42,673 nucleotides of DNA, taken from positions 1 to 42,673 of IMG/VR virus record IMGVR_UViG_3300007516_000038; one strand, 5' to 3'. The translations under genes and the position numbers were made by a program. This stretch comes from a virus. Under the pieces are notes generated by a model, which did no database searches, was not told the origin of the DNA, and saw only the letters and a program-made list of their open reading frames with translations. Below, piece after piece: positions 31,621 to 39,672 of the stretch (the first letter of the stretch is position 1; every line of letters starts with the position of its first letter).

Positions 31621-32816
31621 GTAAAGTAAATTCAGCAGATATATTTTTCGAGCAAACCGTGTTCGACCATGAGGCGGAGAAAATTAAATTTATTGCTCAT
31701 ATGGACAAGTTAAAAACTATGTCTGTAGAAGAGAGTGTATTTTATAAGAAGTGGGTGGAGGTTAAGAATTATAGAGATTCAGCTTCAAAATCCGAAGAAG
31801 TTAAAGCAAAGATTTATCGGCCAATGGATATTACTAACAAGGAACAGACCTTGCAGGAAATCCGAGATATGAAACCACGTATATTTTATGTGGAACCGAC
31901 GAATAAGACGCACATGGAAGATTGGTTAATGATTCGTATATTTTGTCATACAATGGCTTACGATCAAACCCCCGGTCGTTTTATTCGATTCTTAATTATT
32001 GATGATAACACGGGAAAATATTTAGGAGCCACGTCTATCAGCAATGATGTTATGGCTCTAACGTGTCGTGATAAACACCTTGGGTGGACCACGGAGAATC
32101 GCATCAAAGATAAAATGCTCATTCATTCAGCCATTGGTAGTTGCATTATGGGAACTCAACCGTTTGGTTATAATTTTCTTGGCGGAAAACTGATAGCTTC
32201 CCTTGTGCTATCAAAGTATGTTCGTGATATATGGAAGCAGGTTGTTGGTAAAACCCTTGTAGGAATGACTACAACCAGTCTATATGGTCCTAACTCAATG
32301 TATTGTGGAATTCCCCATTGGCACGGATGTGGGTGCTCCGCTGGTAAAATTTCAATCAAACCTGACAATAGTTATTATGAAATGTGGCACAACTATATCA
32401 AAGAAAACCGTGCGGAGGAATATGAGAGAAAGACCGTAAAGAAAGACGGAAATAACACAGGTCCCGTTACTGGAGTAAAACAACGGATTCTTGAAATTAT
32501 CTTTCGTGAACTTGGCATCAAAGCCTCCAAATATAACCACGGATTTGAACGAGGCGTCTATTATGCTTCATTTTATGAGAATACGAGAGACTTTCTATGT
32601 AAACGGTTGACGGACGAAGCACAATTGAAACTCACAAAGCGTTTTGAGGGTGATTCTAGTACTATGGTTGAGTGGTGGAGAGCTAAGGCAATCAAGCGGT
32701 ATTCTAAATTACACGATGAGAACCGACTCAAAGGTGATGTTCTTTATTATAATACAATGATTGACATGTCTTACACGAAAGCCAATAAAGAATTTTTCGG
32801 AGAAGTTGGTAGATAA
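31617..32816 (+). CDS. DUF4338 (DruA)-like / GNAT-related protein
   Basis: The product is 399 residues. Residues about 120-260 resemble the DUF4338 domain of Druantia DruA and distant GNAT/Mom folds: RFIRFLIIDDNTGKYLGATS, then ALTCRDKHLGWTTENR, then LIASLVLSKYVRDIW. An HWHGCGCSAG patch with clustered Cys and His could bind metal. The C-terminal 150 residues are helical and basic. It is coupled to the small membrane protein. In bacteria DruA belongs to an anti-phage system of unknown mechanism; a phage copy could modify DNA or counter defence. Assignment is by eye and tentative. Confidence 0.5.
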   Translation: MSKVNSADIFFEQTVFDHEAEKIKFIAHMDKLKTMSVEESVFYKKWVEVKNYRDSASKSEEVKAKIYRPMDITNKEQTLQEIRDMKPRIFYVEPTNKTHMEDWLMIRIFCHTMAYDQTPGRFIRFLIIDDNTGKYLGATSISNDVMALTCRDKHLGWTTENRIKDKMLIHSAIGSCIMGTQPFGYNFLGGKLIASLVLSKYVRDIWKQVVGKTLVGMTTTSLYGPNSMYCGIPHWHGCGCSAGKISIKPDNSYYEMWHNYIKENRAEEYERKTVKKDGNNTGPVTGVKQRILEIIFRELGIKASKYNHGFERGVYYASFYENTRDFLCKRLTDEAQLKLTKRFEGDSSTMVEWWRAKAIKRYSKLHDENRLKGDVLYYNTMIDMSYTKANKEFFGEVGR

Positions 32817-32826
32817 TAACATACCC

Positions 32827-32952
32827 ATGAAAGAAAAATGGAAAATCGATAGACATGAACTAATGGAAACCGAGCGGTCGAAGTTAAATCGAAAAGCCAA
32901 AGGATTGGTAGAAGCTTTTAATGACATGCTTCTGCACAGTCAGAGCACCTGA
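32827..32952 (+). CDS. Hypothetical small protein (41 aa)
   Basis: I use the ATG at 32827 because the longer in-frame version would run 56 bases back into the previous gene. The peptide is charged and helical (MKEKWKIDRHELMETERSKL) with an amphipathic end. Function unknown. Confidence 0.45.
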   Translation: MKEKWKIDRHELMETERSKLNRKAKGLVEAFNDMLLHSQST

Positions 32953-32955
32953 CGG

Positions 32956-33042
32956 GTGAAGAAAAAACTTAAATTTTACAAAGTGCTGGCCGAATTTGAG
33001 GAGGTGGAACGAAGATGGAACGGAGATATGCTATTCAACTAG
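32956..33042 (+). CDS. Possible micro-ORF (28 aa)
   Basis: A GTG four bases after the previous stop opens a short basic/acidic helix (KKKLKFYKVLAEFEEVERRW). Another 24-codon frame from 33015 overlaps it. The rest of the 33043-33136 gap holds only the A/T element before the next gene. Confidence 0.25.
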   Translation: MKKKLKFYKVLAEFEEVERRWNGDMLFN

Positions 33043-33119
33043 AAGCTGTTCGTTCGGGTACTGAGCCTAATATGGTCCTCAAAAATTAAGGTCTGAATTA
33101 GATAATAAGGCGATTACCC

Positions 33120-33129
33120 AATATTTATT
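33120..33129 (+). promoter_or_regulatory. Candidate late promoter element within a small inverted repeat
   Basis: AATATTTATT lies seven bases before the ATG at 33137 and is flanked by TTACCC and GGGGTAA, giving an imperfect hairpin. Same class as the elements at 2245 and 8956. Confidence 0.35.
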
Positions 33130-33136
33130 GGGGTAA

Positions 33137-33535
33137 ATGGTCGTCTATTATAACACATATCCCGTCAGCGGTTCACCAGAAGGTCTAGTTTCGGCTGACA
33201 ACGGTGGTCTTTTTTACTCAAAAGATACATTTCACAGAGTAAATGTGAGTGGAACTGGGTCATGGGTAGACGTTACTTTCGTTCCGCGAAGAGTTCCGGG
33301 AGAATGGGAAAAGGTTAGAGCAACTGATATAACACCCTATACTTATTCTAAGAGTGGTAGTTTGTCAAAAACTGGATGGAAATTATTGACAACGTTGAAT
33401 ACATTTAGTGTATTGTTTGCTGATCCGACACTAACCCCAGCACCTACTGACACTCCAGCGCCTACTGCTACACCTACACCAACCGCTGGTGGCCCGACTC
33501 CGACTCCGACCCCGACTCCGACTCCGACTCCGTAG
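33137..33535 (+). CDS. Small virion-like protein with Pro-Thr stalk
   Basis: The product is 132 residues. Residues 1-95 look like a compact beta domain (WVDVTFVPRRVPGEWEKV, WKLLTTLNTFSVLFAD). The remainder is almost pure Pro-Thr, ending in seven Thr-Pro pairs encoded by a near-perfect hexanucleotide repeat. Thr-Pro stalks carry or extend surface domains in phage fibres and decoration proteins. The late-type element before it supports virion expression. No signal peptide is present. Confidence 0.55.
   Translation: MVVYYNTYPVSGSPEGLVSADNGGLFYSKDTFHRVNVSGTGSWVDVTFVPRRVPGEWEKVRATDITPYTYSKSGSLSKTGWKLLTTLNTFSVLFADPTLTPAPTDTPAPTATPTPTAGGPTPTPTPTPTPTP
33494..33532 (+). repeat. CCGACT hexanucleotide repeat
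   Basis: About six to seven in-frame copies of CCGACT, one of them CCGACC, lie at the 3' end of the Pro-Thr stalk gene. Copy changes by slippage would lengthen or shorten the stalk by Thr-Pro units without shifting frame. Confidence 0.85.
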
Positions 33536-33604
33536 CTTAATTAACTTGACAATAGAACGTATAAATCAGTCGGCGGGCATCCAAATTTCAAATCTCCAAA
33601 AGAT

Positions 33605-33913
33605 GTGGAGAATCCAAAAAACGATTATGAAGTTATAGATGTCAATTCCGATGAACTGCCAGACGCGGTTGGTGTTATCAAGCATACCCACGCAGGAAAA
33701 AAGTTTGTGGCAACTGCACATGATGGTTCGAAAGAGGCAATTCGTTCTATAATTAGACACAAAATAGAATTACTCGGCATGGTGGGTTATTTTTCCGAGG
33801 TCTCCGGGAAAATACAAGACATTTTATTAAAAAATGGCGTTCCCGTTGTCGATGATAAGGACACTGTAGAAAGAGTATTAAAGGGAAAAGAAATTGAACT
33901 ACCGCTAGGCTAA
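33605..33913 (+). pseudogene. Truncated ORF interrupted by the IS (GGHP-containing)
   Basis: From a GTG at 33605 the frame encodes 102 residues; the same frame is open back to 33545 and encodes YKSVGGHPNFKSPKDV without a usable start. The body looks like real coding (HAGKKFVATAHDGSKEAI, GVPVVDDKDTVERVL). Its last five codons (ELPLG) lie inside the right-end sequence of the IS, so the original C-terminus was displaced. Both a missing start and an IS-supplied end suggest a decaying gene. A promoter-like TTGACA at 33546 overlaps the open frame. Confidence 0.5.
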
Positions 33914-33924
33914 AGACCTAACGG
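33902..33924 (+). repeat. IS right-end hairpin
   Basis: CCGCTAGG and CCTAACGG (one mismatch) enclose CTAAAGA. It overlaps the stop of tnpB and the last codons of the truncated ORF. Confidence 0.8.
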
Positions 33925-35104
33925 ATTCTCGGTTCGTTGAGCAGCATTTTAGATCATTTTTAATGATATTGCCACTCTCCCCGAGCGTAATTTCGGGCAG
34001 TTCCTGCCCTACAAAGTTTGGTTTCAACAAAGCAAATTTCTTGATGTTATTTGCTGCTAATATATCTCTATCATGTTCCAATCCACAAGAACATTTCCAT
34101 GTTCTATCGGACTGTTTTAGATTGTTATTTATTTTGCCGCATGAGCACATCTTCGATGATGGTTCGAATCTTCCTATTTTTATGATAGTATGACCTTTCC
34201 ATTTTGCTTTGTATTGAATGAAAGACAAGAATTGTCCCCATCCACAATCGGAGATTGCTTTTGACAGTCTCCTATTTTTAATCATATTTTTTATAGAAAG
34301 GTCTTCAATACAAATGACTTGGTTCTCGTCAACGATATTTTTACTTATTTTATGATGAAAGTCTTTTCTTTGGTTTGCTATTTTCTCGTGAATGACAGCA
34401 ACTATTTGTCTTTGTTTATCTCTACGTTTTGACTGTTTATTTCTACGAGACATAATTCTCTGTTGTCTATGCAGTTTTTTAGCAGATTTTGAAATCCATT
34501 TTGGATTATCAATTTTTTCTCCGGTTGATAATGTAACAAATGTTTTTATCCCAACATCCAACCCAATAGATTTATCTAAATTTAGTGGAAGTTGGGTAGG
34601 AATTTCAATACCGGTGTCAGTCAAAATTGAAATGAAATATTTTCCAGAGGGCGATTTAGAAACAGTGCAAGTCTTTATTTCTCCGATTATCGGACGGGAT
34701 ATAACAACCTCAATTCCTTGTTTGAATTTTGGAATAAATAATTTATTACCGATTACTTTTACATTTTGAACCACTTGAAATGAATCCCGCGATATATGTT
34801 TGGATTTGAAATTCGGATAATCGGCGGTCTTTTTGAAGAATTTTGAAAACGCATTATCTAAATTGACAAGTGAGGCTTGTAGAGATAATGAATTTACGTC
34901 TTTTAGAAATCCTTTTTCCTTTTTGAGAATTGGAATTTTAGCTTGAATTTCATATCTGGAAATAGATTTTCCTGTCTCTTGATATGTTTTATTTTTTAAT
35001 TCCAATCCAAAATTGTAGATAAATCTTACGCATCCAAAATGCTTATCCAAAAGAACCTTTTGTTCTTTGTTTGGGTATAAGCGATATTTGGTTGACTTGA
35101 ACAT
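33905..35104 (-). CDS. tnpB: TnpB, RNA-guided nuclease of IS605 family
   Basis: The product is 399 residues, typical full length. The N-terminus is YRLYPNKEQKVLLDKHFG and the RuvC residues appear as GLDVGIKTF (Asp183), CIEDLSIKNM (Glu267) and HDRDILAANNI (Asp345/347). A zinc ribbon of CxC type (Cys320, Cys322, Cys338, Cys340) lies between the last two. The usual Asn in the final DxNAA motif is Leu. TnpB proteins cleave DNA with a guide RNA made from the 3' end of the gene and the right end of the element, so an omega RNA probably covers the region from about 34000 down to 33895 and beyond. All catalytic residues seem intact. It probably ensures retention of the element. Confidence 0.9.
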   Translation of the reverse strand: MFKSTKYRLYPNKEQKVLLDKHFGCVRFIYNFGLELKNKTYQETGKSISRYEIQAKIPILKKEKGFLKDVNSLSLQASLVNLDNAFSKFFKKTADYPNFKSKHISRDSFQVVQNVKVIGNKLFIPKFKQGIEVVISRPIIGEIKTCTVSKSPSGKYFISILTDTGIEIPTQLPLNLDKSIGLDVGIKTFVTLSTGEKIDNPKWISKSAKKLHRQQRIMSRRNKQSKRRDKQRQIVAVIHEKIANQRKDFHHKISKNIVDENQVICIEDLSIKNMIKNRRLSKAISDCGWGQFLSFIQYKAKWKGHTIIKIGRFEPSSKMCSCGKINNNLKQSDRTWKCSCGLEHDRDILAANNIKKFALLKPNFVGQELPEITLGESGNIIKNDLKCCSTNRESVRSLA

Positions 35105-35128
35105 CCACTATACATATCATCGATTTAG

Positions 35129-35554
35129 ATGAAAACATCTTATTTTTCTAAAAATCATGCAAAATTCTTGATAAAATATCATATTATTTTAGTTGTCAAA
35201 TATAGAAAGTCATTGTTGGACATTTGGTTATGTGATATTTTACGTTGTTATTTCAATCAAACTTTTCTTGATTTTTCTATTGACTACGTTGGATTTGATA
35301 ATAATCATATCCATATATTGATAAACTCTGCCCCAAAACTATCTCCACTGCAAATAGTTAGAAAAATAAAACAAGAAACAACAATCTTAGTGTGGAAAAT
35401 TATTCCAAATATTTTGAAATTGCACTTTTGGAAAGAAAAAACATTTTGGTCCGATGGATATTTCATATCCACCTGCGAGGAAATGTCTTTAGAAACTATA
35501 GAAAACTACATACAAAATCAAGGCAGAAATTCATCCCCTAAGCTAAAGACTTAG
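35129..35554 (+). CDS. tnpA: TnpA, Y1 (HUH) transposase of IS605 family
   Basis: The product is 141 residues. NNHIHILIN gives the HUH metal site (His60, His62) and ENYIQNQG the catalytic Tyr127, all in the order of Y1 transposases, which cut and join single-stranded DNA as dimers. VVKYRKSLL near the start is the conserved first strand region. The 3' end of the gene runs into the left-end hairpin; the stop is in the hairpin arm. Length and motifs indicate an intact enzyme, so the element may still be mobile, especially in replication-fork ssDNA of the phage. Confidence 0.88.
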   Translation: MKTSYFSKNHAKFLIKYHIILVVKYRKSLLDIWLCDILRCYFNQTFLDFSIDYVGFDNNHIHILINSAPKLSPLQIVRKIKQETTILVWKIIPNILKLHFWKEKTFWSDGYFISTCEEMSLETIENYIQNQGRNSSPKLKT

Positions 35555-35557
35555 GGG
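35535..35557 (+). repeat. IS left-end hairpin
   Basis: CCCCTAAG and CTTAGGGG (perfect) enclose CTAAAGA, the same loop as the opposite end. It overlaps the last codons of tnpA. Confidence 0.85.
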
Positions 35558-35565
35558 AATTCTTT

Positions 35566-35661
35566 CTGTCATTTATTAAATGGAACGGTGATGGAACCTA
35601 CGTTAGAGAAATTGGTGGTCATCCTTATACAAAAATGATGGTGGGCCGGCCGAGGACGTGA
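35566..35661 (+). pseudogene. Gene remnant right of the IS (GGHP motif)
   Basis: A startless frame reads FIKWNGDGTYVREIGGHPYTKM and ends at 35661. TYVREIGGHPY resembles TYKSVGGHPNF at 33558-33592, left of the IS. The two fragments may be parts of one gene or of two related genes disrupted around the insertion. Too short for a family call. Confidence 0.4.
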
Positions 35662-35675
35662 CGAGTTATTACAAA

Positions 35676-35704
35676 TTGACAAATTGGGTCAGTTGTATCA
35701 TGAT
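35676..35704 (+). promoter_or_regulatory. Promoter candidate, TTGACA-17-CATGAT
   Basis: An exact -35 with the right spacing but a moderate -10 lies 11 bases before the ATG at 35716. It would drive the glycosyltransferase and perhaps the polymerase. Confidence 0.55.
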
Positions 35705-35715
35705 GTTCATAAAAT

Positions 35716-37077
35716 ATGAATATCTTTGATTTTTCAGACGAGAAGGATTCCACAAAGTCTTACCCCTATAAGGTACTAGTTTATCCAAATATTACGTGGG
35801 CAAAAGATTTGAACAAGGATAGTTTTGTAATTGTTATAAACAATATTATAACAAACTTGGAGAAAGTTCGTAAAGACATTCATTGGACACTATTATTACC
35901 CGAGAAATTGTTTATTTTTAATAGAGATAACATTGACCAGATTATTTATTCCCTACCGACTTATCCGAATCAGATGCGATGTCATTTTGATACAGTGGCA
36001 TTTCTAAAAGTGCTTGATTGGAAAAATAACGACTTTGATTTGATTTATAGTCATCTACCAGAACACACCCTTCAAGTAAAAAATGTTATTTATAATACAA
36101 CAAATTTAAAGCCTGCATTCCTCGGTTATACTCATTGGACGGAATTCCCGGAAATTACAGAGTATCCAATGTCGCTGATTGACCACAATTTTCTCGGATT
36201 GGCTGAGACGCAGATGTGCGGGATTAATACAGATGCTCAGAAAGCACTGGTATTAAAACACGCCGCTAAACATTTTGACAAATCGTTTATTGAAAAATTA
36301 AACGAAATAGTTGTTCCACAATACCTTGGATGGGAAGTTCCTGATTACGGTAAGATTGTGAAGGGAACTAAAACAATTGTTTTTAATCACCGCCCACATG
36401 AATATAAGAGTTATCCATGGTTCTTGGCACAGATGGATAAGCTTTGGGCAATTCGTCAAGATTTTAGAGTCTGGGTTCCGCTTGCCGAACAATGTGATAG
36501 AGATTATATTGATATTGGCATGAATGCGACCCGATATGAATATCTTAGTCATTTAGGCGGTTGCATCGTCGGTGTCTGTGGTAAACAGAAATACGCCGGT
36601 TGGAGTGTTAGTGCAACGGACGGAATGAGTGTGGGCGTTCCATATATCTTTGCAGATGAGAGTTATTACCGTGAGTTAGCCGGGACAGCTGGTTTATTCT
36701 ATAAAGATGATGCAGTCTTTATTTCAAATGTAACAATGATACTTGACAATCCACATTTGAGATTGAAATACTCAGAGGAGTCGTTAGATAGATTTAAAGA
36801 ATCTATGTGGTCCTCCACAATAGTACCATTTAATGAGATGTTTCAATCTGCTTTTGATAATCTAACAAAGTTGAAAGAAAAGACGGATAGTTATAAAAAA
36901 ATTGTCAAATATATAAAACAGAACAAATCTGTGTCGAAAAATGATATTTTGGAGCACATGGGTTGGGGTGTTCGTATCGCATTTACATCTTATAGAAATA
37001 TGCTTCGCACAGAAAAAGGAATCGTGTTTACAAAAAATCGATATGAGTATAAAGACGTTGACAAAGTGACTGACTAG
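35716..37077 (+). CDS. GT-B glycosyltransferase with C-terminal winged-helix-like domain
   Basis: The product is 453 residues. The second half of a GT-B fold is recognisable: IVFNHRPHEYKSYPWFL opens it. The nucleotide-sugar binding region reads YAGWSVSATDGMSVGVPYIFADESYYRELAG, with the Ser/Thr-Asp-Gly-x-Ser-x-Gly-x-Pro pattern of family 4-like enzymes, and AGLFYKDD follows. After a helical linker, residues about 397-447 (KKIVKYIKQNKSVSKNDILEHMGWG, then YRNMLRTEKGIVFTKNRYEY) look like a winged helix. GT-B enzymes in T-even phages glucosylate hydroxymethylcytosine in DNA, and a DNA-binding tail plus location beside the polymerase point the same way. No hydroxymethylase is in the window, so the acceptor is unknown. 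Confidence 0.7.
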   Translation: MNIFDFSDEKDSTKSYPYKVLVYPNITWAKDLNKDSFVIVINNIITNLEKVRKDIHWTLLLPEKLFIFNRDNIDQIIYSLPTYPNQMRCHFDTVAFLKVLDWKNNDFDLIYSHLPEHTLQVKNVIYNTTNLKPAFLGYTHWTEFPEITEYPMSLIDHNFLGLAETQMCGINTDAQKALVLKHAAKHFDKSFIEKLNEIVVPQYLGWEVPDYGKIVKGTKTIVFNHRPHEYKSYPWFLAQMDKLWAIRQDFRVWVPLAEQCDRDYIDIGMNATRYEYLSHLGGCIVGVCGKQKYAGWSVSATDGMSVGVPYIFADESYYRELAGTAGLFYKDDAVFISNVTMILDNPHLRLKYSEESLDRFKESMWSSTIVPFNEMFQSAFDNLTKLKEKTDSYKKIVKYIKQNKSVSKNDILEHMGWGVRIAFTSYRNMLRTEKGIVFTKNRYEYKDVDKVTD

Positions 37078-37092
37078 GTTAGGATATGATCT

Positions 37093-39612
37093 ATGTATCA
37101 AGCTGTGTATTTCGATAGAAAATCCTCAACCATTCACCTATGGGATGACAAAAATGGTTACGTTTCAATTAAAAATAAACCTTACGCCTATAGAAAGCAA
37201 AAGGGTGGAAAGTATAAATCCATTTATGGGGATGAGTTAGAGAAGGTTACAAAATTTAATCCGGCAGCGCCCGGACTATTTGAATCGGATGTCCCAATGG
37301 ACACACGTATTTTGGTAGACGCATATTCAGACAGCGATGAACCAAGTGCAGGACACAGAGTAGCTTCACTAGACATTGAAGTTAATTCGGTAGGTGGTTA
37401 TCCGAGCATGGAAACCTTCAATCAACATATAACCGCTATAGCGGTCTACTGTAGCGAGCAGAAGGTATACTATTGCTATGTTCTCGACGAAGAAGGTTCT
37501 ATCACAGAATTGGAAACGGGCGATAAGGTTATCAAAACTTTTAAAACAGAAGAAGAATTAATTATGGCCTTCTTGGGTTTGTGGGAAAAAATCAGTCCAA
37601 CAATCGCCACAGGGTGGAATATTGACGGTTTCGATTTTCCTTATTTATATGGTCGTATTGAGAAGGTTTTCGATGAGTCAGTCGCCGGACGTTTATCTCC
37701 CATTGGTATTGCTTACTGGAATCGATATAAGAATAAAATGACAATTGCTGGGATTAACTGTTTGGATTACCTTCTTCTCTATAAACGTTATTCTCAAAAG
37801 AGTTTACCAAATTTTCGACTCGATACTGTCGCGATAGAGGAATTGTCCCAAGGTAAAATAGAATACTCCGGTAGTTTAGATGACTTGAAGAAAAATGACC
37901 CCGAGAAATTCATTGAATACAACATTCATGATATTAAATTAATCGTTCTATTGGATGAGAAACTTCAATTTATCAATTTGGCGATGAACATCTGTCACGT
38001 CTGTCACGTTGGATATGAGGAATTTCACGTTAGTAGCAAGTTCCTCGAGGGTGCTATGTTGACATATCTCCGAAGATTGGACCTAGTGGCACCGAATAAA
38101 GTATTTGAGAAACAAGACGACTTTAGCTACGGCGATGAGGACGACGAGGACGATGATGGGAAGTTTGAGGGAGCGTACGTTAAAGAAGTCGTGCCCGGAA
38201 GATATGAATGGGTTTGTAGTGCAGACATCAATTCTCTATATCCGTCAGCTATCATGACACTTAACGTTTCACCTGAGACGAAAGTTTGTAAAATTGAAGG
38301 GTGGGATATTGAAAAGTATCTAAAGAAAGAAATACAGTCGGTCGAATTCGCCGGAGATAACTATCCCATAAATGAATTTGAGGCCTTAATCAAGGGAAAT
38401 AACTTATCGGTGAGTGCCAATGGAGTTGTTTATGACCAAAATAAAAAGGGTTGTATTCCAGAGATTTTAAAAATCTGGTTCGATCAACGTGTTGAATTTA
38501 AAAATAAAATGAAAGGATGCTCCGATTCTGGCGACAAAGAAGGAACGGTGTTTTGGAAACGACGTCAGCAGGTGCAGAAGATTTTGCTCAATTCATTATA
38601 CGGCGTTGTCGGCATGAAGGGGTGGAGATTTTATGATAAAGATAATGCGGAAGCCATTACTTTGTCAGGCCAAGCCATTATTAAAGCGTCTGAAAAATAT
38701 GTTAACACACATTTAAATGAACGGTGTGGTACTGTGGACACGGATTACATTATCGCTATGGATACGGACTCGTTGTATATCTACTATGCGCCGCTTATTA
38801 AAATCGTAAACCCTAAAGACCCAACGGCTTTTTGTATTGAGACGATTGGAAACGTCGCCGATTCACTGAATCAATTATACGAAGTTCTTGTCGTGAGAAT
38901 GTTCAACTCATCGTTGAATCGTATTAAGATTGCGGCTGACGTCGTTGCGAAGACAGCTTTGTGGACGAGGAAAAAACGATATGCCATGTTAAAGGTGTAT
39001 GATATGGAACTGGGTAAGAGCATCGAAAAGATTGAAATCAAAGGTATTGACGTTGTTCGCTCCAGCTATCCAAAAAAGTTTCGTGAATTCATGAGTTCGA
39101 TTCTCGAAGATATTTTAAGAGGAACCAATAAAGAAGATTTGGACGAAAAGATTCTGAAATTTAAAGAAGAAATGAAAACGTATGAAATGTCTGATGTGGC
39201 TAAAAATACGGGTGTCAAATTTATTTCTCCAACAACCAAGGTAAATTTCGACCCAAAGGATAGACAGTCGTTCAATTTTATAAAAGGGTGCACAGCTCAA
39301 GCTAAAGCGGCTCTAGCATACAACGACATGCTAAAGGAATACAAACAGTCAGAAACCGAGCCGATTATGCACGGCGGGAAAATCAAGTGGGTGTATCTCC
39401 AGAAAAATCCTCTAAGTTTAGATGGATTGGCTTTTAAAGATGATGGAACTGATCCAAAAATTATCATGGATTTTATTAATACCTATGTAAATTGTCCTAA
39501 GATTTGGGACGCCGAACTACAAAAGAAACTTGAGGGTTTTTATAAGATATGTGGTTGGGATTTATTTAGTGTCGATGGGAAAAACATTGACGCCTTTTTT
39601 TCATTTGAGTAA
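37093..39612 (+). CDS. Replicative DNA polymerase, family B (T4 gp43-like)
   Basis: The product is 839 residues. The 3'-5' exonuclease motifs are SLDIEVN (Asp94, Glu96), WNIDGFDFPYLYGR and YNIHDIKLI. The polymerase motifs are ADINSLYPSAIMTLN (A, Asp378), KILLNSLYGVVG (B) and AMDTDSLYI (C, Asp557 and Asp559), followed by KKRYAMLKVYDME, the KxxY thumb-side motif. All catalytic residues are present, so both activities are expected. An acidic insert (DEDDEDDDGKFEG) precedes motif A. It forms the replisome with the clamp and loader encoded just downstream. AGGATATGAT before the start gives a weak ribosome site. Confidence 0.93.
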   Translation: MYQAVYFDRKSSTIHLWDDKNGYVSIKNKPYAYRKQKGGKYKSIYGDELEKVTKFNPAAPGLFESDVPMDTRILVDAYSDSDEPSAGHRVASLDIEVNSVGGYPSMETFNQHITAIAVYCSEQKVYYCYVLDEEGSITELETGDKVIKTFKTEEELIMAFLGLWEKISPTIATGWNIDGFDFPYLYGRIEKVFDESVAGRLSPIGIAYWNRYKNKMTIAGINCLDYLLLYKRYSQKSLPNFRLDTVAIEELSQGKIEYSGSLDDLKKNDPEKFIEYNIHDIKLIVLLDEKLQFINLAMNICHVCHVGYEEFHVSSKFLEGAMLTYLRRLDLVAPNKVFEKQDDFSYGDEDDEDDDGKFEGAYVKEVVPGRYEWVCSADINSLYPSAIMTLNVSPETKVCKIEGWDIEKYLKKEIQSVEFAGDNYPINEFEALIKGNNLSVSANGVVYDQNKKGCIPEILKIWFDQRVEFKNKMKGCSDSGDKEGTVFWKRRQQVQKILLNSLYGVVGMKGWRFYDKDNAEAITLSGQAIIKASEKYVNTHLNERCGTVDTDYIIAMDTDSLYIYYAPLIKIVNPKDPTAFCIETIGNVADSLNQLYEVLVVRMFNSSLNRIKIAADVVAKTALWTRKKRYAMLKVYDMELGKSIEKIEIKGIDVVRSSYPKKFREFMSSILEDILRGTNKEDLDEKILKFKEEMKTYEMSDVAKNTGVKFISPTTKVNFDPKDRQSFNFIKGCTAQAKAALAYNDMLKEYKQSETEPIMHGGKIKWVYLQKNPLSLDGLAFKDDGTDPKIIMDFINTYVNCPKIWDAELQKKLEGFYKICGWDLFSVDGKNIDAFFSFE

Positions 39613-39627
39613 CCGACTAATTTTATG

Positions 39628-39656
39628 TTGACCTTTAGAACAAAATAAGACAAACT
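39628..39656 (+). promoter_or_regulatory. Weak promoter candidate before clamp gene
   Basis: TTGACCTTTA at 39628 matches the start of the gap before the helicase (14159). No clear -10 is seen, so it may be a middle-type site needing an activator. Confidence 0.3.
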
Positions 39657-39672
39657 AACCAATAATCAAATT

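Larger units (their letters stand above)
33895..35561 (-). mobile_element. IS200/IS605-family insertion sequence
   Basis: The element contains divergent tnpB (minus) and tnpA (plus), 24 bases apart, bounded by hairpins at 33902-33924 and 35535-35557. Both hairpins have 8-bp arms and the same loop CTAAAGA. Lack of terminal inverted repeats and subterminal hairpins is standard for this single-strand transposing family. In the tnpB orientation, the right end is at the low coordinate and its tip reads TTCA after the hairpin. The same tip is found at the partial element at 42533. Exact outer ends are inferred. Confidence 0.85.

Noticed and set aside
33015-33089. 24-codon ORF overlapping the 28-aa micro-ORF
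   Set aside because: Too short and with no coupling or ribosome site; cannot be told from chance.
34392-34769. 125-codon plus-strand ORF in the IS
   Set aside because: Antisense shadow of tnpB, Cys/Leu/Phe-rich without pattern.
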